Positions 17,692 to 27,362 of a stretch of DNA of 64,000 bases are shown one piece after another. A program made the position numbers and the translations under genes. The notes beneath the pieces were generated by a model. It made no database searches. It was given only the letters and a program-made list of their open reading frames with translations, and was not told the origin of the DNA. Source of the stretch: Herbaspirillum rubrisubalbicans. GTDB taxonomy: Bacteria; Pseudomonadota; Gammaproteobacteria; Burkholderiales; Burkholderiaceae_D. Location of the stretch: NCBI RefSeq assembly GCF_003719195.1, contig NZ_CP024996.1, positions 5,553,594 to 5,617,593 on the forward strand, in the 5' to 3' direction. Each line of letters opens with the position of its first letter. Positions within the stretch are counted from its first letter, which is position 1.

Positions 17692-18864
17692 TCAATATGC
17701 CGCCTGCTGGCGCTCACGCGCCTCGCGTTCGATGGCCTGAGCCTGCATGAAGGCATCGAAGGAGCGCTCGATGGTGGCACGCTCGATGTCGCGGGTGATG
17801 AAGACGATGCGACTGCGACGGTCTTCCGAGGGCCACTCAGGCAGGGTGGCGGTGGGGTGGAAGATGTGCTGCACGCCGTGGATGACGGTGGGCTTGTCGT
17901 CTCCCTTGAGGTTGAGAATGCCCTTGATGCGCAGGATGTTGGGGCCCTTGAAGCCCACCAGCAGGCTCAGCCATTCATCGAAGAGCACCGGGTCGATGGG
18001 TTCGTCGAAGGTAAAGCAGAAGGCGCGGATGTGGTCGTCGTGGCGGTTGACGTCATGGGCGTGGTCATGGTGATCATGGTGATCATGGTGATCATGGTGA
18101 TCGTGATGCTCATGATGATCATGATGATCGTGGCCATGATGATGCTCATGGGCATGGGCCTGCTGCTCGGCAAAGGCTTCCTCGTTGAGCCAGCGCGCCA
18201 CGTCCGGCATCTTTTCGCCCGGCTTGAAGAGGCCGGCATCGAGCAGCTCTGCCGCGGCGATCTGGCCCAGTTGCGGCTGCAATTGGCGCGCGCCCGGGTT
18301 GAGGGTGCGCAGACGCGCCTGCAAGGCGGCCAGGGTGGCGGCGTCGGCCAGGTCAGTCTTGGTCAGCAGCAGGCGGTCGGCCACGGCGGCCTGCTGGATC
18401 GCTTCGGGATGATGGTCCAGGGTGGACATGCCATTGACCGCATCGACGGTGACGATCACGCCATCAAGGCGATAACGGGCCGCGATGAAGGGGTCGGTCA
18501 TCAGGGTATGCAGGATGGGCGTGGGCGAAGCCAGGCCGGTGGTCTCGATGACCACGCGGTCGAACTTGCGCTGGCCGCCTTCGGCAAAGCGCCAGGTGAT
18601 GTCCTTCAAGGTCTTCTTGAGGTCGCCGCGGATGGTGCAGCACAGGCAGCCGCTGCTCATCTCGACCACGGTGTCTTCCTGGCGGTGCGCCACCAGCAGA
18701 TGGTCCAGGCCGATCTCGCCGAACTCGTTGATGATGACCAGCGTGTTCTTCATTTCCGGCTGGGTGATCAGGTGGTTCAACAGCGTGGTCTTGCCACTGC
18801 CGAGAAAACCGGTCAACAGCGAAACGGGAATCGGCGCAGCGCCGGCGGGGACGGATGGGTTCAT
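17692..18864 (-). CDS. CobW/COG0523-family GTP-dependent metallochaperone with a His-rich arm
   Basis: The 390-residue G3E GTPase has a P-loop GFLGSGKTT (residues 19-27), the metal-binding CxCC motif SGCLCC (residues 71-76), and the base-recognition segment LLTKTDLAD (near residue 165). Residues about 236-275 are a nearly pure His/Asp stretch, which would bind several zinc or similar ions. A CobW C-terminal domain follows (FTFDEPIDPVLFDEWLSLLVGFKGPNILRIKG). Members load zinc or cobalt into target enzymes. No Zur-type palindrome is evident upstream. The His stretch is encoded by a short DNA repeat. Confidence 0.9.
   Translation of the reverse strand: MNPSVPAGAAPIPVSLLTGFLGSGKTTLLNHLITQPEMKNTLVIINEFGEIGLDHLLVAHRQEDTVVEMSSGCLCCTIRGDLKKTLKDITWRFAEGGQRKFDRVVIETTGLASPTPILHTLMTDPFIAARYRLDGVIVTVDAVNGMSTLDHHPEAIQQAAVADRLLLTKTDLADAATLAALQARLRTLNPGARQLQPQLGQIAAAELLDAGLFKPGEKMPDVARWLNEEAFAEQQAHAHEHHHGHDHHDHHEHHDHHDHHDHHDHHDHAHDVNRHDDHIRAFCFTFDEPIDPVLFDEWLSLLVGFKGPNILRIKGILNLKGDDKPTVIHGVQHIFHPTATLPEWPSEDRRSRIVFITRDIERATIERSFDAFMQAQAIEREARERQQAAY
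18055..18150. repeat. GATCATGGT-type microrepeat encoding the His-rich arm of the CobW protein
   Basis: Nine-base units of GATCATGGT recur in tandem and grade into ATGATGATC variants. The minus strand reads His-Asp-His units in frame. Such a tract is prone to slippage, so the length of the metal-binding arm is likely to vary between strains. Confidence 0.75.
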
Positions 18865-18942
18865 GGTATCAGGACGGGGTGAGAATGAAGGAGTGCAGTT
18901 GCCATGCTACCCGATGCGTCAAGCGGGCTGCGCCCAGGTAGC

Positions 18943-18972
18943 CAAAAAAAGACGGACCGCGCGGGCCCGTCT
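18943..18972 (-). terminator. Terminator of ribA
   Basis: The stem AGACGG/CCGTCT (18950-18972) is followed on the minus strand by seven T residues (18944-18950). It lies 73 bases after the ribA stop codon. Confidence 0.75.
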
Positions 18973-19044
18973 GCTGTGCCGGCCAACTGGCCGGAAATCA
19001 TTTATCGCATTTCCGCTGTCGCGCACTGGGGGCTCGCGGTGGGC

Positions 19045-19731
19045 TCACTCATTGTCATGCGCGTCCAGCGACACCTTCTCGGGCAAGTCATCGGTCTTGG
19101 CCAGGCCGGGCAAGAGGTGGCCCAGCTTGCGGGCCTTGGTGCCCAGGTAGCCGATGTTGAAGGGATTGTGGTTGGCAATCAGGGCGATGCGCTCGGCCAC
19201 CGTGATGCCGCTGTCTTCCAGCGCCTTGACCTTGCGCGGGTTGTTGGTCATCAGGCGCAGGCTGGTGATCTTCAGGTGCGCCAGCATGGGCAACACGATG
19301 GTGTAGCGTCGCATGTCGGCCGGGAAACCCAGGCGTTCGTTGGCTTCCACCGTATCGGCGCCCTGGTCTTGCAGGTGATAGGCGCGGATCTTGTTCAACA
19401 GGCCGATGCCACGGCCTTCCTGGCGCAGGTAGAACAGCACGCCGCGGCCTTCCTTGGCGATCTTCTTCAAGGCCGCTTCCAGTTGGGCGCCGCAATCGCA
19501 GCGCTGGGAAAACAGCGCATCGCCGGTCAGGCATTCGGAATGCACGCGGCCCAGCACCGGCTCGCCGTTGCCGACCTCGCCCAGGGTCAGGGCCAGGTGT
19601 TCCTTGCCGGAAACTTCATCATAGAAGGCGTGCAGCTCGAAGGTGGCCCAGGGCATGGGCAACTTGCAAGAACTGACGAAGACCAGTTTTTCTTCCGGCG
19701 CGGCAGCGTCCGGTGCGATCGGTGAGGACAT
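19045..19731 (-). CDS. ribA: GTP cyclohydrolase II
   Basis: A 228-residue stand-alone enzyme of riboflavin synthesis that opens the imidazole ring of GTP to give the pyrimidine precursor plus formate and pyrophosphate. The zinc ligands are Cys67, Cys78 and Cys80 (SECLTG and QRCDCG). The substrate-binding [17 protein letters not shown] and the C-terminal [13 protein letters not shown] are present. It lacks the dihydroxybutanone-phosphate synthase half found in RibBA fusions. No FMN riboswitch is apparent upstream, and no other rib gene is near. Confidence 0.95.
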   Translation of the reverse strand: MSSPIAPDAAAPEEKLVFVSSCKLPMPWATFELHAFYDEVSGKEHLALTLGEVGNGEPVLGRVHSECLTGDALFSQRCDCGAQLEAALKKIAKEGRGVLFYLRQEGRGIGLLNKIRAYHLQDQGADTVEANERLGFPADMRRYTIVLPMLAHLKITSLRLMTNNPRKVKALEDSGITVAERIALIANHNPFNIGYLGTKARKLGHLLPGLAKTDDLPEKVSLDAHDNE

Positions 19732-19845
19732 GACAACCTGCTTTCGAATCGAATGCTCAGAACCGCGTATCTTACCTTGGGCACGGGTTTATTTCAGCGC
19801 AGCGGGCTGGCCGGTGAAGGCAATTGTCCAATTCGTGCAGGGAAA

Positions 19846-19875
19846 TTGAACAGCTCCGGCCCAGCGGTTCATAAT
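19846..19875 (+). promoter_or_regulatory. Promoter of the GMC-aldehyde dehydrogenase operon
   Basis: TTGAAC (19846-19851) and CATAAT (19870-19875) are separated by 18 bases. This would leave an untranslated leader of about 85 bases before the GTG start. Confidence 0.45.
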
Positions 19876-19965
19876 GCCAGCCAGATCGGGACACACCGGC
19901 AACGCGCCTCGAAAGGCGACGTCAGTGCGGCGCCCAGGCCGGTCAACCATAACAAGGAGACAACC

Positions 19966-21609
19966 GTGCTGTTCGATTACGTCATCGTCGGTGGCGGCTC
20001 GGCAGGCGCCACGCTGGCATCGCGCCTGTCGGAAGATCCGCATATCTCGGTCTGCCTGCTGGAAGCGGGCGGCCAGGGCGACAGCCTGCTGGTGCGCACG
20101 CCGGCTGCGGTGGTGGCCATGCTGCCCGGTTATGGCAAGCTCAATAATTGGGCCTTGCAGACCACGCCCCAGCCGGGACTACACGGGCGCCGTGGCTACC
20201 AGCCGCGCGGGCGCGCCCTGGGCGGCTCCTCGGCCATCAATGCCATGCTCTACATCCGCGGCCAGCGCCAGGACTACGACGGCTGGGCCGCGGCCGGCTG
20301 CCCCGGCTGGGACTGGGACTCGGTGTTGCCCTACTTCAAGCGCGCCGAAAACAACGTGCGCGGCGCCGATGCCTGGCATGGCGCCAGCGGCCCGTTGCAT
20401 GTGTCCGAACAAAACCGCCCGCGCCCGATCACCCGTGCCTTCATCGAAGCCGCCCAGGCGCGCGGCTATCCGCTGTGCACGGACTTCAACCGGGGCGACA
20501 ACGAAGGCGTGGGCCTGTATCAGGTCACGCAATTCCACACGCCGGCCCATCGCGGCGAGCGCTGCTCGGCGGCGGCCGCCTACCTGCATCCGATGCTGGG
20601 CCAGCGCCCCAACTTGACGGTGCTGCGCCAGGTGCGGGCGCAACGGCTGTTGTTCGAGGGCAAGCGCGCCGTGGGCGTGGCCTATCGCCAGCAGCAGCAA
20701 GATGCCCAGGTGCGGGCAGCGCGTGAAGTCATCCTTGCCGCAGGCGCCTTCGGCTCGCCGCAATTGCTGCAACTCTCGGGCATCGGTCGGCCAGAAGACA
20801 TCCTGCCGCACGGCATCGCCCTGCAACACGCGCTGCCCGGCGTGGGCCAGAACCTGCAGGATCACCTCGATTTCACCCAGGGCTGGACCACCCGCGACAC
20901 CGACAATTTCGGTCTGGGCATGGTCGGTGGCTTGCGCCTGTTGGGCCAGTTGCTGCCCTGGAAGCGCCATGGCGAGGGCTTGATCGCCACACCCTTTGCC
21001 GAGGGCGCCGGCTTCCTGAAGACCCGCGCGGAACTGGAGCGGCCCGATATCCAGCTGCATTTCTGCATCGCCATCGTCGATGACCATGCAAGAAAGCTGC
21101 ACGCCGGTTATGGTTTCTCCCTGCACATGTGTATGCTGCGGCCGCATTCACGCGGCCGAGTCGGGCTGCAATCAGCCGATCCCCTGGCCGATCCGTTGAT
21201 CGACGCGGGTTATCTCTCGGACCCGCGCGACCTGCCCACCATGATCGCCGGCGCCCGTATCGCGCGCCAGATCGTGATGACCGAACCACTGCGCCGCTAC
21301 TGCCGGCGCGAACTCTTCGGCGGCCACGACGATATGGACGATGCACAATGGGAAGCCATGATCCGCCGCCGCGCCGATACCATCTATCATCCGGTCGGTA
21401 CCTGCCGCATGGGCGAGGATCAGATGGCGGTGGTCGATGCGCAACTGCGGGTGCATGGGCTGCACGGCTTGCGGGTGGTGGATGCCTCGGTCATGCCCAC
21501 GCTGGTCAGCGGCAACACCAATGCCCCCACCATCATGATCGCCGAGAAGGCCGCCGAGATGATCCGCGCCAGCCAGCAGCAGGCACAGGCGGCCTCACAG
21601 GCGGCCTGA
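19966..21609 (+). CDS. GMC-family FAD-dependent alcohol dehydrogenase
   Basis: Translation most likely starts at GTG 19966, six bases after AAGGAG, which puts the ADP-binding motif FDYVIVGGGSAGATLASRL at the extreme N-terminus as in all family members; the open frame extends 71 codons further but without homology. The 547-residue protein has the second FAD signature GRALGGSSAINAMLYIRGQ and the C-terminal catalytic block YHPVGTCRMG, followed by VDASVMPTLVSGNTNAPTIMI. It oxidises an alcohol to an aldehyde and is coupled to the electron-transport chain. The aldehyde dehydrogenase gene follows 45 bases later, so the two probably turn an alcohol into an acid in sequence. Confidence 0.88.
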   Translation: MLFDYVIVGGGSAGATLASRLSEDPHISVCLLEAGGQGDSLLVRTPAAVVAMLPGYGKLNNWALQTTPQPGLHGRRGYQPRGRALGGSSAINAMLYIRGQRQDYDGWAAAGCPGWDWDSVLPYFKRAENNVRGADAWHGASGPLHVSEQNRPRPITRAFIEAAQARGYPLCTDFNRGDNEGVGLYQVTQFHTPAHRGERCSAAAAYLHPMLGQRPNLTVLRQVRAQRLLFEGKRAVGVAYRQQQQDAQVRAAREVILAAGAFGSPQLLQLSGIGRPEDILPHGIALQHALPGVGQNLQDHLDFTQGWTTRDTDNFGLGMVGGLRLLGQLLPWKRHGEGLIATPFAEGAGFLKTRAELERPDIQLHFCIAIVDDHARKLHAGYGFSLHMCMLRPHSRGRVGLQSADPLADPLIDAGYLSDPRDLPTMIAGARIARQIVMTEPLRRYCRRELFGGHDDMDDAQWEAMIRRRADTIYHPVGTCRMGEDQMAVVDAQLRVHGLHGLRVVDASVMPTLVSGNTNAPTIMIAEKAAEMIRASQQQAQAASQAA

Positions 21610-21654
21610 CACGCGGCCCCGGATACGCTTGGACCACAATGCAAGGATGCATCA

Positions 21655-23073
21655 ATGACTGACACTACCGTTGCACAACTGCAGCAGCTCCTGAACCGGC
21701 AACGCCAGTCCTTCGCCGCCGACAGCGATCCCTCGCACGCGCTGCGCATGGACCGGCTGGCGCGCCTGCTGGCCCTGGTGGATGGCCATGAGCAAGCCAT
21801 CATCAGCGCCATCGATGGCGACTTCGGCGGACGCTCGCCGCATGAAACGCGCATGGCCGAACTGTTCGTGGTGCGTGCCGGCATCGCTCATGCCCAGTCG
21901 CACCTGGCACGCTGGATGCGAGCCCGGCGCGTGCCTACCGCCCTGCACTTCCTGCCCGGCAGCAACCGCCTGCTGGCGCAGCCGCTGGGGGTGGTAGGCA
22001 TCATCTCGCCCTGGAACTACCCGCTGCAACTGGCGCTGGGGCCGGCGCTGGCGGCACTGGCGGCGGGCAACCGGGTATTGCTCAAACCCTCGGAACTGAC
22101 GCCGCAGCTCTCTGCCCTGCTGGCCGAACTGGTGGCGCGCTATTACGCTCCCGAAGAAATGGCCGTGGTCACCGGTGACGCCCGTATCGGCCAGGCCTTT
22201 GCCGCCCTGCCTCTGGATCACCTGTTCTTCACCGGTTCCACCCAGGTCGGTCGGCAGGTGGCGCAACTGGCCGCCGCCAATCTCACGCCGGTGACGCTGG
22301 AACTGGGCGGCAAATCGCCGGCCATCCTGGATGCCTCCTGCCACCTGGAAAGCAGCATCCGGCGCATCGCCTTCGGCAAATTGCTCAATGCCGGCCAGAC
22401 CTGCGTGGCCCCGGATTACCTGCTGGTGCCGCGCGGCCAGGCGCCGGTGGTGGCGCAACGACTGGCGCAGGCCATGAGCGCGCTCTATCCGCGCCTGCAC
22501 GACAACCCCGACTACACCGCCATCATCAGTGCGCGCCATCGTGAGCGCCTGCTGGCCTTGGTGCAGCAAGCGCGCGCGGCGGGCGCGCAGGTGATCGAGG
22601 TCAACCCGGCGCAGGAAGACCTGGGCCACAGCCGCAAGCTGGCGCCGATGCTGATCCTGGGCGCGACCACGGCGATGCAGGTGATGCAGGAAGAAATCTT
22701 CGGTCCGCTGCTGCCCATCCTCGAATACGATGCACTGGAGGACGCCATCGCCCATGTGCGCCAGGGACCGCGCCCGCTGGCGCTGTACTGGTTCGGCCAG
22801 GATGCGGCGCGACGCGATCGGGTGCTAAGGCAAACCCATGCGGGCGGGGTCACCATCAATGATTGCCTGTGGCACCTGGTGCAGGAAGAGCAGCCCTTCG
22901 GCGGCGTCGGGGAAAGCGGGATGGGGGCCTATCATGGCCGCTGGGGATTCGATACCTTCAGCAAGCGCAAGCCGGTGTTCCGGCAGGCGCGCTGGAATGG
23001 CGGGACGCTGTTGCATCCGCCTTATGGAAAGACGTTTGAGTGGGTGTTGGGGCTGATCAGGCGGTTGAGCTGA
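21655..23073 (+). CDS. Coniferyl-aldehyde-type NAD(P)-dependent aldehyde dehydrogenase
   Basis: The 472-residue protein lacks the N-terminal extension of most aldehyde dehydrogenases, as in the coniferyl aldehyde dehydrogenase subgroup. It has GVVGIISPWNYPLQLALGPALAALAAGNRVLLKPSE (about 110), the catalytic Glu in TLELGGKSPAI (about 217) and the catalytic Cys in NAGQTCVAPDY (about 250). It ends in a helix-rich tail that could contact the membrane. Coniferyl aldehyde is a lignin-derived compound, but members also oxidise long-chain or aromatic aldehydes. Pairing with the GMC dehydrogenase upstream suggests alcohol-to-acid oxidation. Confidence 0.85.
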   Translation: MTDTTVAQLQQLLNRQRQSFAADSDPSHALRMDRLARLLALVDGHEQAIISAIDGDFGGRSPHETRMAELFVVRAGIAHAQSHLARWMRARRVPTALHFLPGSNRLLAQPLGVVGIISPWNYPLQLALGPALAALAAGNRVLLKPSELTPQLSALLAELVARYYAPEEMAVVTGDARIGQAFAALPLDHLFFTGSTQVGRQVAQLAAANLTPVTLELGGKSPAILDASCHLESSIRRIAFGKLLNAGQTCVAPDYLLVPRGQAPVVAQRLAQAMSALYPRLHDNPDYTAIISARHRERLLALVQQARAAGAQVIEVNPAQEDLGHSRKLAPMLILGATTAMQVMQEEIFGPLLPILEYDALEDAIAHVRQGPRPLALYWFGQDAARRDRVLRQTHAGGVTINDCLWHLVQEEQPFGGVGESGMGAYHGRWGFDTFSKRKPVFRQARWNGGTLLHPPYGKTFEWVLGLIRRLS

Positions 23074-23079
23074 TGCGCG

Positions 23080-23469
23080 TCATCCTGACGCCGGCAGCAG
23101 ATCCAGATACAAGCGCAGCGAGCGCAGCACGCTGTCGGCGACCAAGGCGGTGATGGCGTCATGGTTTGCGTTCAGGCAAGCCTCATCGAGCGCATCGTAA
23201 TACGCCAGCCGATCTTCCTTGCGGATCACCGCCGGCGGGTAACCAGACTTCATCAGTTCCAGGTTCAGCAGCAGGCGGCCGGTGCGGCCATTGCCGTCAA
23301 CGAAGGGGCGCAGGGTCAGCGTATTGCCCTCGATGGCGTTGGAATGGTAGGTCCATTCCAGCATCAGCTTCTCGCGCAGGGAGGCGACCGTGTGCGGCGA
23401 CAGCGGGCGGGCAGCGTCAAGCCGGGCCTTCTCGGCATCGACGGCGGCGAGCCTGGTGTCGGGTGGCAT
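23080..23469 (-). pseudogene. Fic-family AMPylase with an in-frame internal deletion
   Basis: The 129-residue frame begins like a Fic protein with an N-terminal inhibitory helix ([15 protein letters not shown], matching S/T-x3-E-G/N at about residues 43-48). It then jumps straight to [20 protein letters not shown]. In intact relatives more than 100 residues separate these two blocks, and the Fic motif starts with His (HPFVDGNGR). Here the junction near 23305 has fused LTLR to PFVDGNGR, so both the middle helices and the catalytic His are gone. The product is unlikely to transfer AMP. It lies 20 bases after lipA and may be read from the lipA message. Confidence 0.8.
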
Positions 23470-23489
23470 GGCCCGCTGCGGGTCAGGCG

Positions 23490-24509
23490 TCAGACCAGCC
23501 CGTGCGCCTGCTGGTCCGCATGGTAGCTGGAACGCACCATGGCACCCACAGCAGCGTGCACGAAGCCCATCTTGTAGGCTTCTTCCTCGTACATCTTGAA
23601 GGTGTCCGGGTGCACGTAGCGACGCACCGGCAGGTGGTCGCCGCTGGGCATGAGGTATTGGCCGATGGTCAGCATATCGACGTTGTGGGCGCGCATGTCG
23701 CGCATGACCTGCAGCACTTCTTCATCGGTCTCGCCCAGCCCCACCATGATGCCGGACTTGGTGGGCACTTCCGGGTGCAGGTCCTTGAAGCGCTTCAACA
23801 GGCTCAGCGAGTATTCGTAATCCGAACCCGGACGGGCTTCCTTGTACAGGCGCGGTGCGGTTTCCAGGTTGTGGTTCATCACGTCCGGCGGGGCCATCTT
23901 GAGGATTTCCAGGGCGCGGTCCATGCGGCCGCGGAAGTCCGGGGTCAGGATCTCGATGCGGGTCTCGGGCGACAGTTCGCGCACGCGCTGGATGCAGGCG
24001 GCGAAGTGGGCGGCGCCGCCGTCGCGCAGGTCATCACGGTCCACGCTGGTGATGACCACGTAGGACAGACGCAGTTGGGCGATGGTCTTGGCCAGGTTTT
24101 CCGGCTCGTTGGGGTCCAGCGGATCGGGGCGGCCGTGGCCGACGTCGCAGAAGGGGCAACGGCGGGTGCACTTGTCGCCCATGATCATGAAAGTCGCGGT
24201 GCCCTTGCCGAAGCATTCGCCGATGTTGGGGCAGGAGGCTTCCTCACAGACCGTCACCAGGTTGTTGGAGCGCAGGATGTCCTTGATCTCGTAGAAACGG
24301 GTGGTGGGCGAACCGGCCTTGACGCGAATCCAGTCCGGCTTCTTCAGCTTTTCGGCGGCCACCACCTTGATCGGGATCCAGGCGGTCTTGCCGGCGCCCT
24401 TCTGCTTGTCCAGCGGGTTGGCGCGCGCCGAGCCGGTGGCGTTGGAGGAAGAATCTGCTGCGGGAGTGAGTTCGGTCGTCATGTCGGTCGTTCCGGCCCC
24501 GGCGCACAA
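23490..24509 (-). CDS. lipA: Lipoyl synthase
   Basis: A 339-residue radical-SAM enzyme that inserts two sulfur atoms into protein-bound octanoyl groups. The auxiliary cluster is held by [12 protein letters not shown] (near residue 97) and the radical-SAM cluster by [10 protein letters not shown] (near residue 129). The C-terminal end has the conserved Ser of VRSSYHADQ. The first 45 residues ([20 protein letters not shown]) are a low-complexity extension, and the ATG ten codons later is an equally plausible start. It lies 12 bases after lipB and the two form an operon. Confidence 0.96.
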   Translation of the reverse strand: MCAGAGTTDMTTELTPAADSSSNATGSARANPLDKQKGAGKTAWIPIKVVAAEKLKKPDWIRVKAGSPTTRFYEIKDILRSNNLVTVCEEASCPNIGECFGKGTATFMIMGDKCTRRCPFCDVGHGRPDPLDPNEPENLAKTIAQLRLSYVVITSVDRDDLRDGGAAHFAACIQRVRELSPETRIEILTPDFRGRMDRALEILKMAPPDVMNHNLETAPRLYKEARPGSDYEYSLSLLKRFKDLHPEVPTKSGIMVGLGETDEEVLQVMRDMRAHNVDMLTIGQYLMPSGDHLPVRRYVHPDTFKMYEEEAYKMGFVHAAVGAMVRSSYHADQQAHGLV

Positions 24510-24521
24510 GGCGCCTGAGGC

Positions 24522-25214
24522 TCAAGCCATGCCCGCGAAGCGGGCGATCAGTTGGTCGGCAAGCAAGTCCTGGACATCGGCCAGGCGGGCGTTGGTAGCC
24601 CCTAGGGTCTGCATGTCCACGGTGGCCAGGCCTTCGTAGCCGCAGGGGTTGATCCAGGAAAACGGTGCCAGGTCCATCGCCACATTGAGCGATACGCCGT
24701 GGTAGGTGCAGCCGTTGCCGCGGATCTTCAAGCCCAGCGCAGCCACCTTGGCGCCCTGCCAGGGGCCGTCGGCAGCGTAGATGCCGGGCGCGCCCTCCTT
24801 GCGTACACCGGCCAGATTATACGCCGCCAGCGTGGCGATGACCGCCTCTTCGATGTTGTGCACGAATTCACGGGCGAACAGGCGGGCTCCACTGCGATTG
24901 CGGCGCAGGTCCATCAACAGGTAGATCACCACCTGGCCGGGGCCGTGGTAGGTGACTTCGCCGCCACGGTCGGTCTGGACGATGGGAATGTCGTGCGGAT
25001 TCAACACATGGGCGCGATCCGCACCCAGGCCCAGCGTATAGACCGGGGGATGCTCGACGATCCAGAGCTGGTCGGGGGTGTCGGCGGAGCGCGCATCGGT
25101 GTAGGCGCGCATGGCGGCGAAGCTGGCCTCGTAGGGCTCGACGCCGCGCCGGACGATCTGCGGCCGGGCGGCGCCAGCCGGCGCGGCGCTGGCGGGTGGT
25201 AGTGCGGTTTGCAT
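24522..25214 (-). CDS. lipB: Octanoyl-ACP:protein octanoyltransferase
   Basis: A 230-residue enzyme that moves the octanoyl group from acyl carrier protein to the lipoyl domains of 2-oxoacid dehydrogenases and the glycine cleavage system. Signatures are [20 protein letters not shown], the Lys of [18 protein letters not shown], and the Cys of [11 protein letters not shown]. It is the promoter-proximal gene of lipB-lipA. The DUF493 gene that often precedes lipB is 1.6 kb away, separated by a DUF2917 gene and a LysR gene on the other strand. Confidence 0.95.
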   Translation of the reverse strand: MQTALPPASAAPAGAARPQIVRRGVEPYEASFAAMRAYTDARSADTPDQLWIVEHPPVYTLGLGADRAHVLNPHDIPIVQTDRGGEVTYHGPGQVVIYLLMDLRRNRSGARLFAREFVHNIEEAVIATLAAYNLAGVRKEGAPGIYAADGPWQGAKVAALGLKIRGNGCTYHGVSLNVAMDLAPFSWINPCGYEGLATVDMQTLGATNARLADVQDLLADQLIARFAGMA

Positions 25215-25249
25215 GGCCGCCAGTGTAACGAAATTCAGGCGCTCCCGTC

Positions 25250-25573
25250 TCAGAACCAGCGGATCAGGCCATGCGGCAGGAGCTTGCTGATACGCATCGT
25301 CTCGCCAGCCTTGGCATGGCAGCCACGCTGCACCAGCGGCGACACGCAGAACTCGGCCGCACCGTACACCGCCTCGAACGTAGCCAATCCCTGTCCGTGA
25401 TACTCGAAGCTGCGTGCAGGCGTGATCCAGATGTCATCGCGGCAACCGCTGATGGTCAACCACACCAGTCCGCGGGTGACACGAATGCGCACGCCGCCGC
25501 GCAGTTGGCGCGCCTGCACCTGTCCTTCCTGCAACTGGCAGGGAGTCGTCTGATCTGTGAATGAAATTGCCAT
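25250..25573 (-). CDS. DUF2917 small protein
   Basis: A 107-residue protein with a beta-rich core of the form [46 protein letters not shown]. This matches DUF2917, a short domain seen in beta- and gammaproteobacteria, with no known role. There is no signal peptide. It is transcribed away from the GcvA-type LysR gene, and the 187-base gap between them is AT-rich at 25680-25745, so the LysR protein may control it. Confidence 0.75.
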   Translation of the reverse strand: MAISFTDQTTPCQLQEGQVQARQLRGGVRIRVTRGLVWLTISGCRDDIWITPARSFEYHGQGLATFEAVYGAAEFCVSPLVQRGCHAKAGETMRISKLLPHGLIRWF

Positions 25574-25760
25574 GGCCCGCTCTCCTTTGCGTAGCTCCAG
25601 GCAAGCCGGGTCCCTGCCGCTGGTCCCGGTGGGACGCGGTGTTCAAAGGGAAGATGCCTGGAATGGTGTTGAATGTGTCACCATTGTAGGAAAGCCCGCA
25701 GGCGCAACAAAACGATATATATTGCTTCTTCTTGCTAATGAAATTCACAAGGGAAGTCCC

Positions 25761-26711
25761 ATGGCCGACCTCCGAAAACTGCCCAATCTGGCGAGCCTGC
25801 GTGCCTTCGACGCGGCGGCCCGCCACGGTTGTTTCTCGCGCGCCGCCGAAGAAGTGCACGTCACCCCCGGTGCCATCAGCCACCAGGTGCGCGCACTGGA
25901 AGAAGATCTGGGTCTGCAGTTGTTCAAGCGCCATGGCAAGCGCATCACCATCACCGAGACCGGCGAACGCTTTGCCACCACCATCCGCAAGGCGCTGGGC
26001 GAGATCGCCCAGGCCGCCGACCACCTGCGCAGCCTGAACCGCCAGCAGCGCCTGGTGATCTCGGCCACGCCCTCCTTTGCCTCGCGCTGGCTGGCGCCGC
26101 GCCTGTGGAAGTTCATCGATGCCCATCCCGAGATCGAAGTGGTGCTGCAATCCGGTAGCCACCTGGTCGATCTGCGGTTGGACGGGGTGGATATAGGCAT
26201 CCGCTTCGGTCGCGGCCAGTACAGTGGGGTGGTTACCGAAAAGCTGAGCGAGGACTACTACTATCCGGTGGCCGCGCCCGGCTATCGCGGCAGCCGCAGC
26301 AGAAAGCTCACGCGCCCCGCCGATCTGGCCCACTGCACCCTACTGCGCATGGATACGCGCGAATCCTGGCGCCCCTGGCTGCAGTTGGCCGGGCTGGACC
26401 TGCCCGAGCCACGCGGCACGCTGGTGGTGGAGGATTCGTCAGTGACGCTGCGTCATGCGGTGGAAGGCAAGGGCGTGGCCCTGTCGCGGCATACCATCGC
26501 CTGGCAGGAAATCGCCAGCGGCACGCTGGTACGGCTGTTCGACGTCGCCCAGCTATGCGAGGAAGCGCACTATCTGGTGCACCTGCCGGAGGGACTGGAA
26601 AAGCCGGGCGTGGCGGCCTTCAAGGCGTGGATCACGCAAGAGATGCAGCAATTCCACACCGATTCTGACTGGCCGGGCATGGTGCAGAAACGCCCAGCCC
26701 GCAAGAAGTGA
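25761..26711 (+). CDS. LysR-family regulator, GcvA-like
   Basis: The start is ATG at 25761 behind AAGGGA, giving MADLRKLPNLASLRAFDAAARHGCFSRAAEEVHVTPGAISHQVRALEEDLG. This is the N-terminal winged helix typical of GcvA-type regulators. The 316-residue protein continues with a periplasmic-binding-like effector domain (LVDLRLDGVDIGIRFGRGQY). GcvA-like proteins control glycine cleavage, amino-acid or antibiotic-resistance genes; the target here is unknown but the divergent DUF2917 gene is the nearest candidate. It interrupts the usual DUF493-lipB neighbourhood. Confidence 0.88.
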   Translation: MADLRKLPNLASLRAFDAAARHGCFSRAAEEVHVTPGAISHQVRALEEDLGLQLFKRHGKRITITETGERFATTIRKALGEIAQAADHLRSLNRQQRLVISATPSFASRWLAPRLWKFIDAHPEIEVVLQSGSHLVDLRLDGVDIGIRFGRGQYSGVVTEKLSEDYYYPVAAPGYRGSRSRKLTRPADLAHCTLLRMDTRESWRPWLQLAGLDLPEPRGTLVVEDSSVTLRHAVEGKGVALSRHTIAWQEIASGTLVRLFDVAQLCEEAHYLVHLPEGLEKPGVAAFKAWITQEMQQFHTDSDWPGMVQKRPARKK

Positions 26712-26777
26712 CGCGCCAATGAAAAACCGGCGCGCCATGCAGGCCGCGCCGGTTTCATCGAGAGCGCAGAGCGCCTC

Positions 26778-27059
26778 TCAGAGCACGAACTTGACCATCT
26801 CGTGGGTGGACAAGGCGCGATAGATATTGTCGAGCTGGGTGCGGCTGGTGGCGCGCACGGTCAGGGTCAGCGACAGGTATTTGCCCTGGGTGGAGGGACG
26901 CATCTCGACCTTGCCGGCATGAAACTCGGGGTCATGCTCGATGACCATGGCGACGATGGTCTCGGCGAAGGCGTCGTGGGTGATCCCGACCACCTTGATG
27001 GGGAAGTCGCTGGGATACTCGATCAGGGATTCTTCAGGGGAGATAGTGGGCATAGTCAT
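26778..27059 (-). CDS. DUF493 (YbeD-like) protein
   Basis: A protein of about 93 residues with YPSDFPIKVVGITHDAFAETIVAMVIEHDP followed by STQGKYLSLTLTVRATSRTQLDNIYRALSTHEMVKFVL, the full DUF493 ferredoxin-like fold. It is a possible allosteric partner in lipoate metabolism because in many genomes it precedes lipB. Here it stands apart from lipB. I chose the start at 27059; ATG at 27053 is also possible. Confidence 0.88.
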   Translation of the reverse strand: MTMPTISPEESLIEYPSDFPIKVVGITHDAFAETIVAMVIEHDPEFHAGKVEMRPSTQGKYLSLTLTVRATSRTQLDNIYRALSTHEMVKFVL

Positions 27060-27362
27060 GGCAAACCGCCTTGGCGTTGTCCGCCGTGGCGCTCCTGGTT
27101 TCAATGCTCCCAGATGGGGATGAACCGGCAGGCTTCAAGCGGAGGGTACGGGTGGGGAATGGGTGCATTCTACGCCATGCGGGCGGCCTGGCGTGCAGAA
27201 AAGCCACAGCAGTGCTGCATCATTCCCGCCAGATCGAACAAGCTTGAAAGGAATCGGCGGGCCGACCACGAGCAAATTCTAGGCAATAAATCCAACTTCC
27301 GCGATTGATGACGATACGCCACCGCATAAGACTTTTGCATCCCAACAACCAGCGGTGGTCTT

